Positions 1 to 11,220 are shown, counted from the stretch's first letter. The stretch is DNA of 64,000 nt from Pseudovibrio ascidiaceicola (GCF_900114245.1 NZ_FOSK01000002.1:248001-312000), one strand, 5' to 3'. Numbers and translations: made by a program. The notes: generated by a model not told the origin, from the sequence alone.

Positions 1-1950
1 CAGATCTCTCGTCTGCTCGACAAGGTCTTCCAGTTCCGCCAAGCGGTTTCGTTGTGCGAGGCGTTGTGCGGCAGGTGTTGGAGCGTCGGCTGCGATGATC
101 AAACCATCCCAGCGCCACAGATCCCCTTGCTTGCTGACCAGTCGCTGGCCGACTTTCAGCTCTTTGCGCAAAGCTGAGCCGTGTTCAGCCTCAATCAGCC
201 CAACCTGAGAGAGACGACGTGCCAGCTCATTGGGCGCCTGCACATATTCGGAAAGCGGTGTAGCACCTGCTGGAAGGCTCGGGTCACTGCCCGTACCCGC
301 ATTCAGGCTCCAACGAACGGGCGCATCTTCTTCCATTGCAGCATCAAGGTCTTCACCCAAGGCGGCACCCAGCGCTGTTTCCAACCCCGGGTTCACACTC
401 ATGCGGTCTACAGCGGGTGTCCAGTCTCCGCTTTGGCCAGCAGAAAGGACGGCCTGCAGTGTCTTGGCTTCTGTCTCATATCTAGAGAGAGCTGAATGTG
501 CTTCATTCAATGGGTTGCGGCAGTTGTTTTCTGTTTCGCGTGCCGTTGCCAGAGTTTCTTCCGCCTCAACTGCGGTTTCTTCTGCTTCAGCCAGCTCCTC
601 AAGAGCCATTTCCAGCTCTTCTCGTTTATCGCTTGGGCCACTGGCTGTTTTCAGCTCCGCTTCCACAGCCTCAAGCTGCCCCTTGAAGCGGTCTACCTCT
701 TCTTTAAAGCGGGCGCTCTTCTGGCGAATGCCTGAGATCTGATTGTCGAGCTGTGTGTGCTTGGCAAGGAGACTGGCGTGATCCTGTGTGATCCGCGAGT
801 GCTTCATCTCACTGGCATCAAGGTTGTCTTCCGCGGTCAACACCAGTTCCTCAGCTTCAGCAGCCCGCTCATCCAAGGTCTCGGCAGCTTCGAGGAGTTC
901 TTGTTTTTCCTCTTCCAATTCTTCCAGATGGCTGGTGTTTTCGCTGGCAAGCTGGGCTTCGCGCTCGATGTCCTGCTCCATCTGAGCAAGACGCGCCTGA
1001 AGGTCCATCAGCTTTTCTTTGATGCGCCGATCTTCTGACTCAAGATCGTTTTTCGCGATAATCAGATGTTGGAGCGCAGCAGCAGCACCACCGGCAGCTT
1101 CTCGAAGCTTTGGAATTTCATGGGCAGCGAGGGCCTGCTCTTTCGCAGTAGAGGCCTGAAGACCGGCGATGTCTCGCATACCGATCTCAGCATCCGCATA
1201 TTGCTTGCGGGCGGCATCCAGCGCGGCTGTTGCTTCCTGCCAGCGCAGATACAGGATCGTCGCTTCGGCCTTGCGGATTTCTGAAGAGAGGTTGCGGTAG
1301 CGGGTGGCTTGTCTTGCTTGCCGTTTCAGGCCGTCGAGTTGGCCTTCAATCTGAACAACCACATCTTCCAGACGTTCCAGATTGGTTTCAGCAGCCCGCA
1401 GACGGATTTCAGCTTCTTTCCGGCGACTGTGTAAGCCAGAGATGCCAGCGGCTTCTTCCAGGATCTTTCTGCGCGAGGTTGGTTTGGACGAAATCAGCTC
1501 GCCGATTTGCCCCTGCCGCACCATTGCCGGTGAGCGTGCGCCGGTGGACGCGTCGGCAAACAGCAGCTGTACGTCTCTTGCGCGGGCGTCCTTGCCGTTG
1601 ATCTTATAGACAGAGCCAGCTTCACGTTCGATGCGGCGGGTGACTTCCAGCGTATCACTGTCGTTATACCCAGTGGGTGCTGTTCGATCTTGGTTGTCGA
1701 GAAAGAGTGTAACTTCGGCTGTGTTACGTGCCGGACGGTTGAGGCTACCCGAGAAAATAACATCATCCATTCCGGAGGCGCGCATGTTCTTATAGGAGTT
1801 CTCTCCCATGACCCAGCGCAGCGCTTCTACAAGATTGGACTTTCCGCAGCCATTGGGCCCGACAACGCCTGTCAGGCCGTCTTCAATGACAAACTCCATA
1901 GGCTCAACAAAGGATTTGAACCCGAGGACACGGAGGCGCTGAAACTTCAT
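1..1950 (-). CDS. smc: Chromosome segregation protein SMC, N-terminal part (cut by window edge)
   Basis: An open minus-strand frame of 650 codons starts with ATG at 1950 and runs off the left edge. The first residues (MKFQRLRVLGFKSFVEP) and a Walker A GPNGCGKSN at residues 31-39 are the SMC ATPase head. The head continues through RQGQIGELI and KILEEAAGI, and then a long Glu/Lys/Ala-rich coiled coil begins at about residue 170. The last 140 or so residues look like the start of the hinge domain. The C-terminal coil and the Walker B/signature half lie outside the window. SMC forms the condensin ring with ScpA/ScpB that organises and segregates the chromosome. The start sits 93 bp after the end of the dsbA-like gene on the same strand, so the two may be co-transcribed. 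Confidence 0.96.
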   Translation of the reverse strand, partial: MKFQRLRVLGFKSFVEPMEFVIEDGLTGVVGPNGCGKSNLVEALRWVMGENSYKNMRASGMDDVIFSGSLNRPARNTAEVTLFLDNQDRTAPTGYNDSDTLEVTRRIEREAGSVYKINGKDARARDVQLLFADASTGARSPAMVRQGQIGELISSKPTSRRKILEEAAGISGLHSRRKEAEIRLRAAETNLERLEDVVVQIEGQLDGLKRQARQATRYRNLSSEIRKAEATILYLRWQEATAALDAARKQYADAEIGMRDIAGLQASTAKEQALAAHEIPKLREAAGGAAAALQHLIIAKNDLESEDRRIKEKLMDLQARLAQMEQDIEREAQLASENTSHLEELEEEKQELLEAAETLDERAAEAEELVLTAEDNLDASEMKHSRITQDHASLLAKHTQLDNQISGIRQKSARFKEEVDRFKGQLEAVEAELKTASGPSDKREELEMALEELAEAEETAVEAEETLATARETENNCRNPLNEAHSALSRYETEAKTLQAVLSAGQSGDWTPAVDRMSVNPGLETALGAALGEDLDAAMEEDAPVRWSLNAGTGSDPSLPAGATPLSEYVQAPNELARRLSQVGLIEAEHGSALRKELKVGQRLVSKQGDLWRWDGLIIAADAPTPAAQRLAQRNRLAELEDLVEQTRDL

Positions 1951-2043
1951 AGAGCGCCCCCTATTCTTACAACAGGGTGTAAGCGATCATACGCGCATAG
2001 ATCTGCGAGCAGGAGATTCAGCCCTGAGGGCTGCCCGCTTGCC

Positions 2044-2685
2044 TTACAGATTCTTATCCACGTACTTGCTGAACTCCTCAAGAGAGAGCGCTCCGCTTAC
2101 TTTCTCACCGTTGATAAAGAAGGTCGGTGTTGAATCTACACCCAGCTTGTCTGAGCCGTAGTCACGAACTTCGGTTACTCCGTCTAGTATTTCCTGATTC
2201 GTCAAGCAAGCCTTTACAGCTTCTTCAGTGAAACCGATCTGCTTGCCCATATTCAACAGGGCGCTGTATGGATCATTGGTGAATGCCCAGTTGCGCTGCT
2301 GTTCAAACATCAAAGACATAATGTCGAAGTATTTGTCCTCTGGTGCACAGCGCGCAAGCATAAAGCCAGCTGCAGCGACTGTATCCAGCGGGAATTCACG
2401 GAAGATGAAACGCACTTTGCCAGTGTCGATGTATTTCTTCTTCAGCTCTTTGTATGTGGTGTTGTGGAAGTTGGCGCAGTGACCACATGTCAAAGATGCA
2501 TATTCAATGATGGTGACTGGAGCATCTGCCTGGCCGATAACCTTATCACCCAGTGGGCCAACCTTGTTCAGGTCTGCCTCGGAGTAGGACTGAGCAGAGG
2601 CAACAGTTGGCATAGCAGCAAAGGCCAGAGAAGCAGCAGTAAGAGCACTGGTGCGCTCAAGAAACTTACGGCGAGAGAGTGTCAC
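2044..2685 (-). CDS. DsbA-family thiol:disulfide oxidoreductase, Tat-exported
   Basis: 213 residues with a GTG start. The N-terminus carries a twin-arginine signal (SRRKFLE, residues 4-10) followed by an Ala-rich hydrophobic stretch and a likely cleavage after ASA near residue 31. The thioredoxin-fold active site is C67-G-H-C70, and a cis-proline loop is visible as STPTFF near residue 189. This is the DsbA/Com1/BdbD-like family (thioredoxin_4), which introduces or transfers disulfides in the periplasm. Tat export rather than Sec is common for alphaproteobacterial members. It lies upstream of smc on the same strand. Which substrates it oxidises cannot be read from the sequence. The DsbD-alpha-like gene at 36.2 kb is a second thiol-redox gene in the window. 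Confidence 0.9.
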   Translation of the reverse strand: MTLSRRKFLERTSALTAASLAFAAMPTVASAQSYSEADLNKVGPLGDKVIGQADAPVTIIEYASLTCGHCANFHNTTYKELKKKYIDTGKVRFIFREFPLDTVAAAGFMLARCAPEDKYFDIMSLMFEQQRNWAFTNDPYSALLNMGKQIGFTEEAVKACLTNQEILDGVTEVRDYGSDKLGVDSTPTFFINGEKVSGALSLEEFSKYVDKNL

Positions 2686-3192
2686 GTTTTTCTATCCCAA
2701 GTTAAAAAGTGTTGCCTGTTGGCTGACCCGGCGCTTTTTTCGCCAAAAGACAGCCAGCGACTGGCCCAGAGTATAACCACTCCAATCCAAGAGCCATTGA
2801 TCACAAACTGGTGAACATCCGCAGAATACAGCCATGCCCACAGCTCGCTTTCCAGCAACAATTGGTTTTCAGGAAACTATGGCAAATACTTGTCAGATGC
2901 CACCGATTATCCTGAGTAGTCATATTAAATTTTGGTAAGGCAGCTGGATTGACGTTTGCGTTAGGCGAGAAAACGATTTTCTTCGTTTAAAACAAAGGAC
3001 TTCTGCCATTTCGCGGTAAACGAGCGGAAACCGCCCTAAGATATCCGCTATGATTAAATTTGCACTGCTAATACATACCCACAGAATTTATGCATGGAAA
3101 ACAACAATAATTTCTCGCGTTGTTTTGTTTTTGCCTCATTAATGAGTTATTAAATATTTACAGAACTCTCTAACAAGATATACGGATACATT
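2686..3192. other. 507-bp AT-rich intergenic stretch
   Basis: No frame here has gene-like character. It separates the dsbA-like gene (minus) from the lipoprotein gene (plus), so it should hold divergent promoters. A perfect 8-bp inverted repeat, AAAACAAC at 3098-3105 and GTTGTTTT at 3119-3126 with a 13-nt loop followed by GTTTTTG, lies 67 bp before the lipoprotein start and could be a weak terminator or leader hairpin. I see no repeat or RNA gene I can name. Confidence 0.6.
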
Positions 3193-3684
3193 ATGAAGCG
3201 CTTGACTGCCTTAATGCTTCTCAGCACACCACTGATTGCCTGCCAAGCCTCTGTATCTGAAGATTTCGTTGAAGCTATACCTACAGCTACTCAAGAAACG
3301 ACGATTGAAACGACCGCTATACCTGCAACGTCCAATACAATTTATACAGGCACAGCAGATTTGGGTGCACTTACCTCTACGAACTGGGTCGTCAGCGAAG
3401 GCAGCGGGAACAGCTCTGCCCCTTGCCGGGTTCAGTTTAGCAAGACCCCGTCAGGCGAAGCTGTTGTGACACCAGCTGTGACCAGCAGTTTTCCAAACGG
3501 GCATGCGGCAACAAGCGGCTGTACCAATGAAGAGCTGAGCAGCGTGACGGCGTGGGCGGTGAATGGTGATACCATTGAGCTGCGGAATGCGCAGGAAACA
3601 ACGACAGCCTATCTTTTGATGGAACGCCCTGACCTCTTGCTGGGTTATACTGCAAAGGGACATGATCTGGTCGTCAGCCAGTAA
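3193..3684 (+). CDS. Putative lipoprotein, AprI/Inh (Omp19-like) inhibitor fold
   Basis: 163 residues. A lipoprotein signal is clear: KR, a short hydrophobic core, and lipobox LIAC with the acylated Cys at residue 17. A Thr/Glu/Ala-rich linker to about residue 58 precedes a compact domain. That domain has a Trp at its start (TNWVV), one Cys in PCRVQF and one in SGCTNE that could form a disulfide, then SVTAWAVNGDTIELR near the end. This layout (W, two Cys about 30 residues apart, L-x3-W then a beta strand ending in L) resembles the AprI/Inh metalloprotease inhibitor domain of Brucella Omp19. Assignment is by pattern only. It could instead be an unrelated small beta-barrel lipoprotein. It stands alone, with AT-rich DNA upstream. 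Confidence 0.6.
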   Translation: MKRLTALMLLSTPLIACQASVSEDFVEAIPTATQETTIETTAIPATSNTIYTGTADLGALTSTNWVVSEGSGNSSAPCRVQFSKTPSGEAVVTPAVTSSFPNGHAATSGCTNEELSSVTAWAVNGDTIELRNAQETTTAYLLMERPDLLLGYTAKGHDLVVSQ

Positions 3685-3719
3685 TCACTCTTCCAGCGCA
3701 TCAGGACTTTATGGATGGA

Positions 3720-4256
3720 TCAGGAGTTGCTTGCAGGTGTGCGGGCAATGAGGTTCTTGCCGAGCTTTTCCAGCGCATTCTTCAACCGCTCATCAGAGAC
3801 TGCCGCAACCTTTTGCTCGATGCGGCGGTTTTCAATTTCTGACAGCTTACGAAGAGGTTTTGGTGTGATCTTTTTGGTTCTGAGCGCCGGCCGTTGCACA
3901 ACCTTGATGCGGCCAACGGCATTCCAGCCTAAAAAGGCGTTTATGCGATCTCGCAGTTGTGGAGCTTCATGCGTGAAGAACAAAGCAGTGGAGCCATCTG
4001 CATGAACAAGAAGGGTTGCAGGTTCTGCAACTGGCTCTCCGTCAGAGCTTTTAGCTCTTGGCCAAACAAGCCTACCGGGCTGTACTTTTCCGTGATACTT
4101 CTTGCCGACAAGTTCTGGCCAAGCGGTGAGAAGGTCGGCACTGGCAAATCCGCGCTTGCGCGCGACAGGGTGCATGGTCTTACCAATCAGCTCGTTTAGC
4201 TGATGGCTTGATCTCCTGGAAACCCGATTTTGCGCAGTTGCTTTCATCGTCTTCAT
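3720..4256 (-). CDS. DUF721 domain protein (DciA-like)
   Basis: 178 residues from the ATG at 4256 (a GTG one codon earlier is also possible). The N-terminal half has the DUF721 pattern: LNELIGKTM, then LLTAWPELVG with the conserved Trp-Pro, then ATLLVHADGSTALFF and LRDRINAFLG. The C-terminal third is Lys/Arg-rich and low in complexity. DUF721 includes DciA, the ancestral helicase loader used by most bacteria without DnaC. Alphaproteobacterial members next to mutY are usually only annotated as DUF721, so a loader role is inference. It is divergent from mutY across a 137-bp spacer that must contain both promoters. Confidence 0.85.
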   Translation of the reverse strand: MKTMKATAQNRVSRRSSHQLNELIGKTMHPVARKRGFASADLLTAWPELVGKKYHGKVQPGRLVWPRAKSSDGEPVAEPATLLVHADGSTALFFTHEAPQLRDRINAFLGWNAVGRIKVVQRPALRTKKITPKPLRKLSEIENRRIEQKVAAVSDERLKNALEKLGKNLIARTPASNS

Positions 4257-4393
4257 CACGCCATTAGATTAAGGCACATATATGACCATTGCTTTATATT
4301 AGTCTTAATTCAGTCCCGTTTTCCGCGGTACCATGAATTACCAAGGGAACCCCAATTATTTAGGGATCAAAACCAAGGTTAACCCACAAAACC

Positions 4394-5446
4394 ATGCAAG
4401 ATAATCTAGTTGTTCTTTACTGGTATGACAGAAATTCTCGCCAACTGCCATGGCGAACAGCTCCTGCTGATATACTTTCCGGTGTAAAACCAGACCCTTA
4501 CCACGTCTGGCTCTCCGAAATCATGCTTCAGCAGACTACTGTTGCGGCGGTAAAAAACTACTTCAAACTCTTCATAAAGACATGGCCTACACTTGCTGAT
4601 ATGGCCAATGCGGAGGAAGAGGACATCCTAAAAGCGTGGGCTGGGCTTGGTTATTATTCCCGTGCAAGAAATCTGTATAAGTGTGCAAAATTTGTCCAAT
4701 TGCATCACAATGGACGTTTTCCAGAGGAAGAAGAGCGGCTTTTGAAGCTCCCTGGCATCGGTCCCTACACGGCTGCTGCAATCTCCACGATAGCCTTTGG
4801 ACGCCATGCAGCTGTGGTTGATGGCAATGTGGAGAGGGTTCTGTCCCGTCGCCATGCATTGCTGACCGAGCTCCCTGCCCTCAAAGCTGAAGTGAAGCCA
4901 TTGATGGCTGAAGTGACGCCGCATGACCGTCCCGGCGACTTTGCCCAGGCCATCATGGACCTTGGCGCCACAATCTGTACGCCGAAGTCTCCGGCCTGTG
5001 GCATCTGCCCATGGATGGATGTTTGTGAGGGTCGCAAGCAAGGCATTGCGGACACTCTGCCACGCAAAGCCCCCAAGAAGGTGAAACCAACGCGACGTGG
5101 CATGGCCTTTCTGCTCAGCGACGCACGTGGTCGCATTCTTCTGCGCAAACGCCAAGATAAAGGACTGCTTGCAGGCATGAGTGAGCCAATCACCACCCAC
5201 TGGGCGGACGATGCGGCGATGGCAGACCTTTCACATGCTCCGATCACTGCGGATTGGGTGCGTACGCCGAAGGATGTGAAGCACACCTTCACGCACTTCC
5301 ATCTGGAAATGAGCGTCTGGCAAGCACAGGCACCCGCTCACTACGATGAGCCTGACGGGTATTGGTGGTCCGCGCCAGATGAGCTTGAGGGAGAAGCCTT
5401 GCCAACAGTGATGATGAAAGCTCTTAAGGCTGGTAGCGTGATTTAA
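4394..5446 (+). CDS. mutY: Adenine DNA glycosylase MutY
   Basis: 350 residues, the normal length. It removes adenine mispaired with 8-oxoguanine. The N-terminal HhH-GPD domain shows the catalytic Glu in LSEIMLQQT (E42), the helix-hairpin-helix LPGIGPYTAAA near residues 119-129, and the catalytic Asp in VDGNV (D143). The 4Fe-4S loop is complete with Cys at 195, 202, 205 and 211 (spacing 6-2-5). The C-terminal part from about residue 230 is the NUDIX-like 8-oxoG recognition domain. Shine-Dalgarno is weak. It ends at a bidirectional terminator shared with the convergent AMP nucleosidase gene. Confidence 0.96.
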   Translation: MQDNLVVLYWYDRNSRQLPWRTAPADILSGVKPDPYHVWLSEIMLQQTTVAAVKNYFKLFIKTWPTLADMANAEEEDILKAWAGLGYYSRARNLYKCAKFVQLHHNGRFPEEEERLLKLPGIGPYTAAAISTIAFGRHAAVVDGNVERVLSRRHALLTELPALKAEVKPLMAEVTPHDRPGDFAQAIMDLGATICTPKSPACGICPWMDVCEGRKQGIADTLPRKAPKKVKPTRRGMAFLLSDARGRILLRKRQDKGLLAGMSEPITTHWADDAAMADLSHAPITADWVRTPKDVKHTFTHFHLEMSVWQAQAPAHYDEPDGYWWSAPDELEGEALPTVMMKALKAGSVI

Positions 5447-5456
5447 GTGCGCAGCA

Positions 5457-5482
5457 AAAAGCCGGGTCTGGGCCCGGCTTTT
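5457..5482. terminator. Bidirectional rho-independent terminator between mutY and amn
   Basis: AAAAGCCGGG at 5457-5466 pairs perfectly with CCCGGCTTTT at 5473-5482 around a 6-nt loop. It is symmetric, so it can serve mutY (plus) and amn (minus), which converge here. Confidence 0.85.
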
Positions 5483-5509
5483 CATATTCTTGCAGATGCT
5501 GATTGGCGC

Positions 5510-7018
5510 TTATTGGAATGCGGTTTCCATAAAGCTGCGGAGTTTACGAGAGTGGAGCCGTTCCAACGGCATTTCCCTCAGGACCTCCATGGTCTTCACG
5601 CCAATCTCCAGATGCTGGTTCACTTGCGTCCGGTAGAAGTCTGTTGCCATGCCGGGCAGCTTCAACTCCCCATGAAGCGGCTTGTCTGATACGCAGAGCA
5701 AAGTCCCGTAGGGAACGCGGAAGCGGAAACCGTTGGCGGCGATGGTTGCGGATTCCATATCCAGCGCGATCGCACGGGACTGGGAGAAACGCTGCACCGG
5801 CTCGCGGTGGTCACGCAGTTCCCAGTTGCGGTTATCGATGGAGGCTACGGTTCCTGTGCGCATCACACGCTTCAGATCATAGCCGCTGTAACCAGTGGTC
5901 TTTTCAACCGCATCTTCCAGCGCGACCTGCACTTCTGCCAGTGGCGGGATTGGAACCCATGTTGGCAGGTCAGCATCCAGCACCTTGTCTTCACGTACAT
6001 AACCATGAGCCAACACGTAATCACCCAGCTGCTGGCTGCTTCTGAGCCCAGCGCAGTGACCAAGCATCAACCAGGCATGCGGGCGAAGCACTGCAATGTG
6101 GTCGGTTATGGTCTTTGCATTGGATGGACCTACACCGATGTTCACCATGGTGATACCGGAGTTATCTTCTCGCAGCAGGTGATAGGCTGGCATTTGTGGC
6201 AGGCGCGGCGGGGCCACACCTTCGCGCGGCTCTTTATCACCGGCATAGGTGATGAGATTGCCCGGTTCTACAAAGGCTACATATCCGCTGTTCGGATCGT
6301 TGATCAGCTCCTTCGCCATCTGCGCAAAGCCATCAATGTAAAACTGATAGTTTGTGAAGAGCACGAAGTTCTGGAAATAACGCGGTGCGGTTGCGGTGTA
6401 GTGCTGCAAGCGATGCAGGGAATAATCCACACGCGGTGCCGTAAACGGCGCCAACGGCTCAAAGCCATCTTTTGAGCGGTAGGTGCCATTGGAGATGGCA
6501 TCATCCATGACAGCAAGATCAGGCACATCAAACACATCACGCAACGGGCGCTCTTCGCTGGATGGCAGAGCGCCTTCCACGTGTGCGCCATCATAAAAGG
6601 CAAAGTGCAGAGGGATTGGCTGATCACTTTCAGCGATCACGACTTCAAGGCCATGGTTTTTGATCAGAAGATCAATCTGGTGTTCCAGATAGTGTTTAAA
6701 GAGATCTGGCCGGGTGACTGTGGTTTTGTATTTGCCAGGTCTTGCCACAAAGCCGTAGGACAGGCGCGTATCAACGCGGATGTGGCTGGATACTTCAAAC
6801 CGTAGCTCCGGGTAAAATGCTCTGACCCGGTTTTCTGGCATGCTGCCCTGTGCAGCCTCTTTAAAATTCTCACGTAGAAAATCAGTCGCCCGATCAAACA
6901 AATAGATCAGGTGCGCAACAGCTTCACTGGCATCTTTAAAGGATTGTGGGGGAATTGTCTCAGGCGTACGGATGGAACGGCTTTCCATCACAACGTCGCT
7001 ATCGGATATAGTCGACAC
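5510..7018 (-). CDS. amn: AMP nucleosidase
   Basis: 502 residues, hydrolysing AMP to adenine and ribose-5-phosphate. It matches Amn along its length: an N-terminal regulatory region (YGFVARPGKYKTTVTRP), LPQMPAYHL, then the nucleosidase domain with VNIGVGPSNAKTITDH, ALDMESATIAANG and GTLLCVSDKPLHGELKLPGM. I chose the GTG at 7018 because AAAGAGGAG lies 9 nt upstream. The frame also extends to a TTG at 7093 and has an internal ATG at 6988, neither with a good ribosome site. It is divergent from the GDPD gene. The AMP salvage role links it to adenylate balance rather than to its neighbours. Confidence 0.94.
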   Translation of the reverse strand: MSTISDSDVVMESRSIRTPETIPPQSFKDASEAVAHLIYLFDRATDFLRENFKEAAQGSMPENRVRAFYPELRFEVSSHIRVDTRLSYGFVARPGKYKTTVTRPDLFKHYLEHQIDLLIKNHGLEVVIAESDQPIPLHFAFYDGAHVEGALPSSEERPLRDVFDVPDLAVMDDAISNGTYRSKDGFEPLAPFTAPRVDYSLHRLQHYTATAPRYFQNFVLFTNYQFYIDGFAQMAKELINDPNSGYVAFVEPGNLITYAGDKEPREGVAPPRLPQMPAYHLLREDNSGITMVNIGVGPSNAKTITDHIAVLRPHAWLMLGHCAGLRSSQQLGDYVLAHGYVREDKVLDADLPTWVPIPPLAEVQVALEDAVEKTTGYSGYDLKRVMRTGTVASIDNRNWELRDHREPVQRFSQSRAIALDMESATIAANGFRFRVPYGTLLCVSDKPLHGELKLPGMATDFYRTQVNQHLEIGVKTMEVLREMPLERLHSRKLRSFMETAFQ

Positions 7019-7292
7019 GTTCGGTTTCTCCTCTTTCGTGTCACTATATATCTGAGGGATGTTTACGACAGGGTCAAGACAAACTGCGGACAAATATGGT
7101 TTATTTTTTAGTGAGTGAGGATATTTTCACGCAGCGTCAGATTCAGCTCTGCACACAGAATTGAGAATTATAGCTACGTTTTTCCCCTTATCTCCTTCAG
7201 TTTATTCTGTAAAACTATCCCGAAAATTGCATGGGCGAGCTCTAGAGGCACTTTACGGGGCTACGCTTCAGATGATCGGGAGGGATCTTTTT

Positions 7293-8513
7293 ATGCATTT
7301 TGTTCGTACTGCTGCGCTTGGTTTGGTGGCTGGCACCTGCCTTACTGTGAGCGCACAAGCTGCCCAGTTGGGGCCACGGCCTGCTTTTCTCGTAGAGCAG
7401 ATGCAAGAGAGCCCGTTGAAGGATAAGTTGCTCGCCTGTATCGGCAATCCTGCAAAGGCTTCCAGTTTCACGATCGGGCATCGTGGGGCACCACTGCAGT
7501 TTCCTGAGCATACGTTAGAGTCTTATCAAGCTGCGGCTGTGATGGGTGCGGGTGTGCAGGAATGTGATGTTACCTTCACCAAGGATAAGGAGCTGGTCTG
7601 CCGTCATTCTCAAAATGATCTGGCGACAACAACAGATATTCTCGCGACTGATCTGGCAAGCACGTGTGTTGCTCCGTTTACTGCTGCTGCCAATGGCGAG
7701 AAAGCAGCGGCAGAGTGCAGAACCTCTGAGATCACATTGGCGGAGTTCCAAGGTCTCACTGGCAAAATGGACGCCTCAAATCCAGCAGCAACAACGGTTG
7801 AGGACTTCCTGAAAGGCACAGCTGACTGGCGCACAGACCTTTATGCGGCAGCTGGCGCAGGTGGCACTTTGATGACCCATGCTCAATCCATTGAGCTCTT
7901 CAAAGAACAGGGCGTCAAGTTTACGCCGGAGTTGAAGCGCCCAAGTGTGAAGATGCCGTTTGACGGGTTCACTCAGGAAGATTTCGCTCAGAAGCTGATT
8001 GATGAGTATAAAGCAGCAGGTATTCCGGCTTCTGACGTTTATCCGCAGTCCTTCTTTTTGGATGACGTGCTGTACTGGATCAAGAATGAGCCTGAGTTTG
8101 GCAAGCAGGCCGTGTTCCTTGATGGCCGCTTCCGTATGCAGGGCTTTGACACATCTGATCCAACCAGCTTCAAGCCGTCCATGGCTGAGTTGAAAGAGAT
8201 GGGCGTGAACTATATCTCCCCTCCTCTCTGGATGCTTGTCACTCTGGATGACGGGAAGATCGTGCCGTCTGCTTATGCAAAGGCTGCGAATGAGGCTGGC
8301 ATCAAGATCTTCACATGGACGCTGGAGCGCTCTGGCCTGCTCTCTCACAACAAAGGCGGCTGGTATTACCGCAGCATCAACGATGCAATCACCAGCGAAG
8401 GTAGCGTTTATGAGCTGCTGGATGTGCTGGCGCAGGATGTGAAGGTGAGCGGCGTGTTTTCTGACTGGCCAGCGACCGTCACGTTCTACGCCAACTGCAT
8501 GGGGATTGAGTAA
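7293..8513 (+). CDS. Exported glycerophosphodiester phosphodiesterase
   Basis: 406 residues from ATG 7293, preceded by GGAGGG at 8-nt spacing; the frame is open further upstream without a ribosome site. A Sec signal peptide ends near AQA-A (residue 23). The GDPD TIM-barrel motifs are present: IGHRGAP (H63, R64), ECDV (E90 and D92) and the second catalytic His at H105 in CRHS. Later blocks [21 protein letters not shown] and FTWTLERSG fit the periplasmic GlpQ-like class. Such enzymes release glycerol-3-phosphate from deacylated phospholipids in the periplasm. No Pho box is evident upstream. A strong terminator follows. Confidence 0.92.
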   Translation: MHFVRTAALGLVAGTCLTVSAQAAQLGPRPAFLVEQMQESPLKDKLLACIGNPAKASSFTIGHRGAPLQFPEHTLESYQAAAVMGAGVQECDVTFTKDKELVCRHSQNDLATTTDILATDLASTCVAPFTAAANGEKAAAECRTSEITLAEFQGLTGKMDASNPAATTVEDFLKGTADWRTDLYAAAGAGGTLMTHAQSIELFKEQGVKFTPELKRPSVKMPFDGFTQEDFAQKLIDEYKAAGIPASDVYPQSFFLDDVLYWIKNEPEFGKQAVFLDGRFRMQGFDTSDPTSFKPSMAELKEMGVNYISPPLWMLVTLDDGKIVPSAYAKAANEAGIKIFTWTLERSGLLSHNKGGWYYRSINDAITSEGSVYELLDVLAQDVKVSGVFSDWPATVTFYANCMGIE

Positions 8514-8543
8514 GCCCTTCTCCTGCACTGATTTGCAATTTGG

Positions 8544-8572
8544 AAGCGCGCCTCATATGGCGCGCTTTTTTT
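8544..8572 (+). terminator. Rho-independent terminator of the GDPD gene
   Basis: AAGCGCGCC at 8544-8552 pairs with GGCGCGCTT at 8559-8567 around a 6-nt loop, followed by a run of T to 8572. Confidence 0.9.
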
Positions 8573-10034
<1,462 letters not shown>

Positions 10035-10110
10035 CGTCTTACACAGTTCGTGTGGCGATCTCGCCCCACGGTTTACAGGGTTTGTCCCTGCTTCATATCC
10101 ATATGACTTG

Positions 10111-10143
10111 GCCCCTGCCTTTCTAGGCGGGGGCTTTTTTTTT
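10111..10143 (+). terminator. Rho-independent terminator of ccrM
   Basis: GCCCCTGCC at 10111-10119 pairs with GGCGGGGGC at 10126-10134 (one T-G wobble) around a 6-nt loop, then nine T to 10143. Confidence 0.93.
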
Positions 10144-10179
10144 ATGGTTTGGTACAAAACCTCTGGCAAGTAAGTCGCT

Positions 10180-11067
10180 TTACCCCTTGCGCTTTCCAAA
10201 CGGCCAGAATGATTTACGAGGCGATGGAGGCGCAGCCCGATCCTCGGCCCCGACACCTTCCAACTTGTTTTCGTCTGCGTCGGGCAGAACAACATGAAGA
10301 GATGGAATTTCCTGCCGATATCCCTGAGGTTTATAGAATACTCTGATCCTTTCCTCCTCCGTTCCACCAATGGTGTCACCATCATTGATTATCGGACCAT
10401 TTTTAATGAGGTAGATGCCAAGGTTAAGCAGGAAGTCGACTTTATCTGAGGTCAAGTTCGCTGATGCAGAGGTCTCAACTTCTCGTCCGATAAAAGGAAG
10501 CAGTCCATTTGTTGCTAAAATTGCTTTCTGCTTACCGTCTGACGTTACGCCTCCATTAAAGAACATCACAGACGCCCAAGCAAAAAGAGGTATCTCTCCC
10601 TGCGCCAAAGATTGAGCATAGGCTTTTAGATTTTGAGGTGGGATAACAGTTTTCCCATCTACTCCCACTTGTGCCATTACAGACAATTTCTCACTCAGAT
10701 ACGATGAGAACAGCGTCATTGTCTTAGCTGCCTTAAGCACATCAGGGTGCTCTTTGGCCGCCCCTAGAACCGACAGCACAATATGCGATTTGTGTTCTGA
10801 TAAAACCGCTCCTGCCTCTGGCCACTGCTTGTCAATTTTTACCGCTTCTTCATATGCATTTACAGGCAGAGGAAAACCAATATTCATAACCGCGAGGGTT
10901 ACGCCGTTGACCTGAATGACATGTGCATCTGTGTTTTCATCTTCACTCACCGGACATTCAATATGGAACGGCTGATCCAGATATGTATCTGAAGAATTCT
11001 GGCACAAATCTGCCATTGAAAGATCAACTGGTTGCGCCAAAACCAGATACGTTAAAAACAAACTCAT
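10180..11067 (-). CDS. DUF4261 domain protein
   Basis: 295 residues. An N-terminal stretch MSLFLTYLVLAQPVDLSMAD is mildly hydrophobic. The body has a DUF4261-like pattern: an N-terminal block with HVIQVNGVTLAVMNI and a later block YLIKNGPIINDGDTIGGTEE, where Asp-Gly-Asp-Thr-Ile-Gly is the most conserved element I recall for that family. The last 30 residues are Pro/Arg/Lys-rich (SPRKSFWPFGKRKG) and look disordered. Function of the family is not established. It faces ccrM convergently and reads away from the deaminase-like gene. The start has GAGGG a few bases upstream. GC content is lower than in neighbouring housekeeping genes. Confidence 0.7.
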   Translation of the reverse strand: MSLFLTYLVLAQPVDLSMADLCQNSSDTYLDQPFHIECPVSEDENTDAHVIQVNGVTLAVMNIGFPLPVNAYEEAVKIDKQWPEAGAVLSEHKSHIVLSVLGAAKEHPDVLKAAKTMTLFSSYLSEKLSVMAQVGVDGKTVIPPQNLKAYAQSLAQGEIPLFAWASVMFFNGGVTSDGKQKAILATNGLLPFIGREVETSASANLTSDKVDFLLNLGIYLIKNGPIINDGDTIGGTEEERIRVFYKPQGYRQEIPSLHVVLPDADENKLEGVGAEDRAAPPSPRKSFWPFGKRKG

Positions 11068-11220
11068 AATACCCTCGCAAGGAAATCTCTAATAAATCAG
11101 AGCAATAGTCATATCCTGATCCCACATCGCAACCTCGCAATTCACTGAGAGTATAAGGATCAAACCAAGTTCTATAGAACACAGTTTGATTGATACGCTC
11201 AGAAGCTTTAGCGTGGCAGA

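Noticed and set aside
7019-7292. Pho box upstream of the GDPD gene
   Set aside because: I looked for CTGTCAT-type direct repeats, as expected for phosphate-controlled glpQ, and found none.
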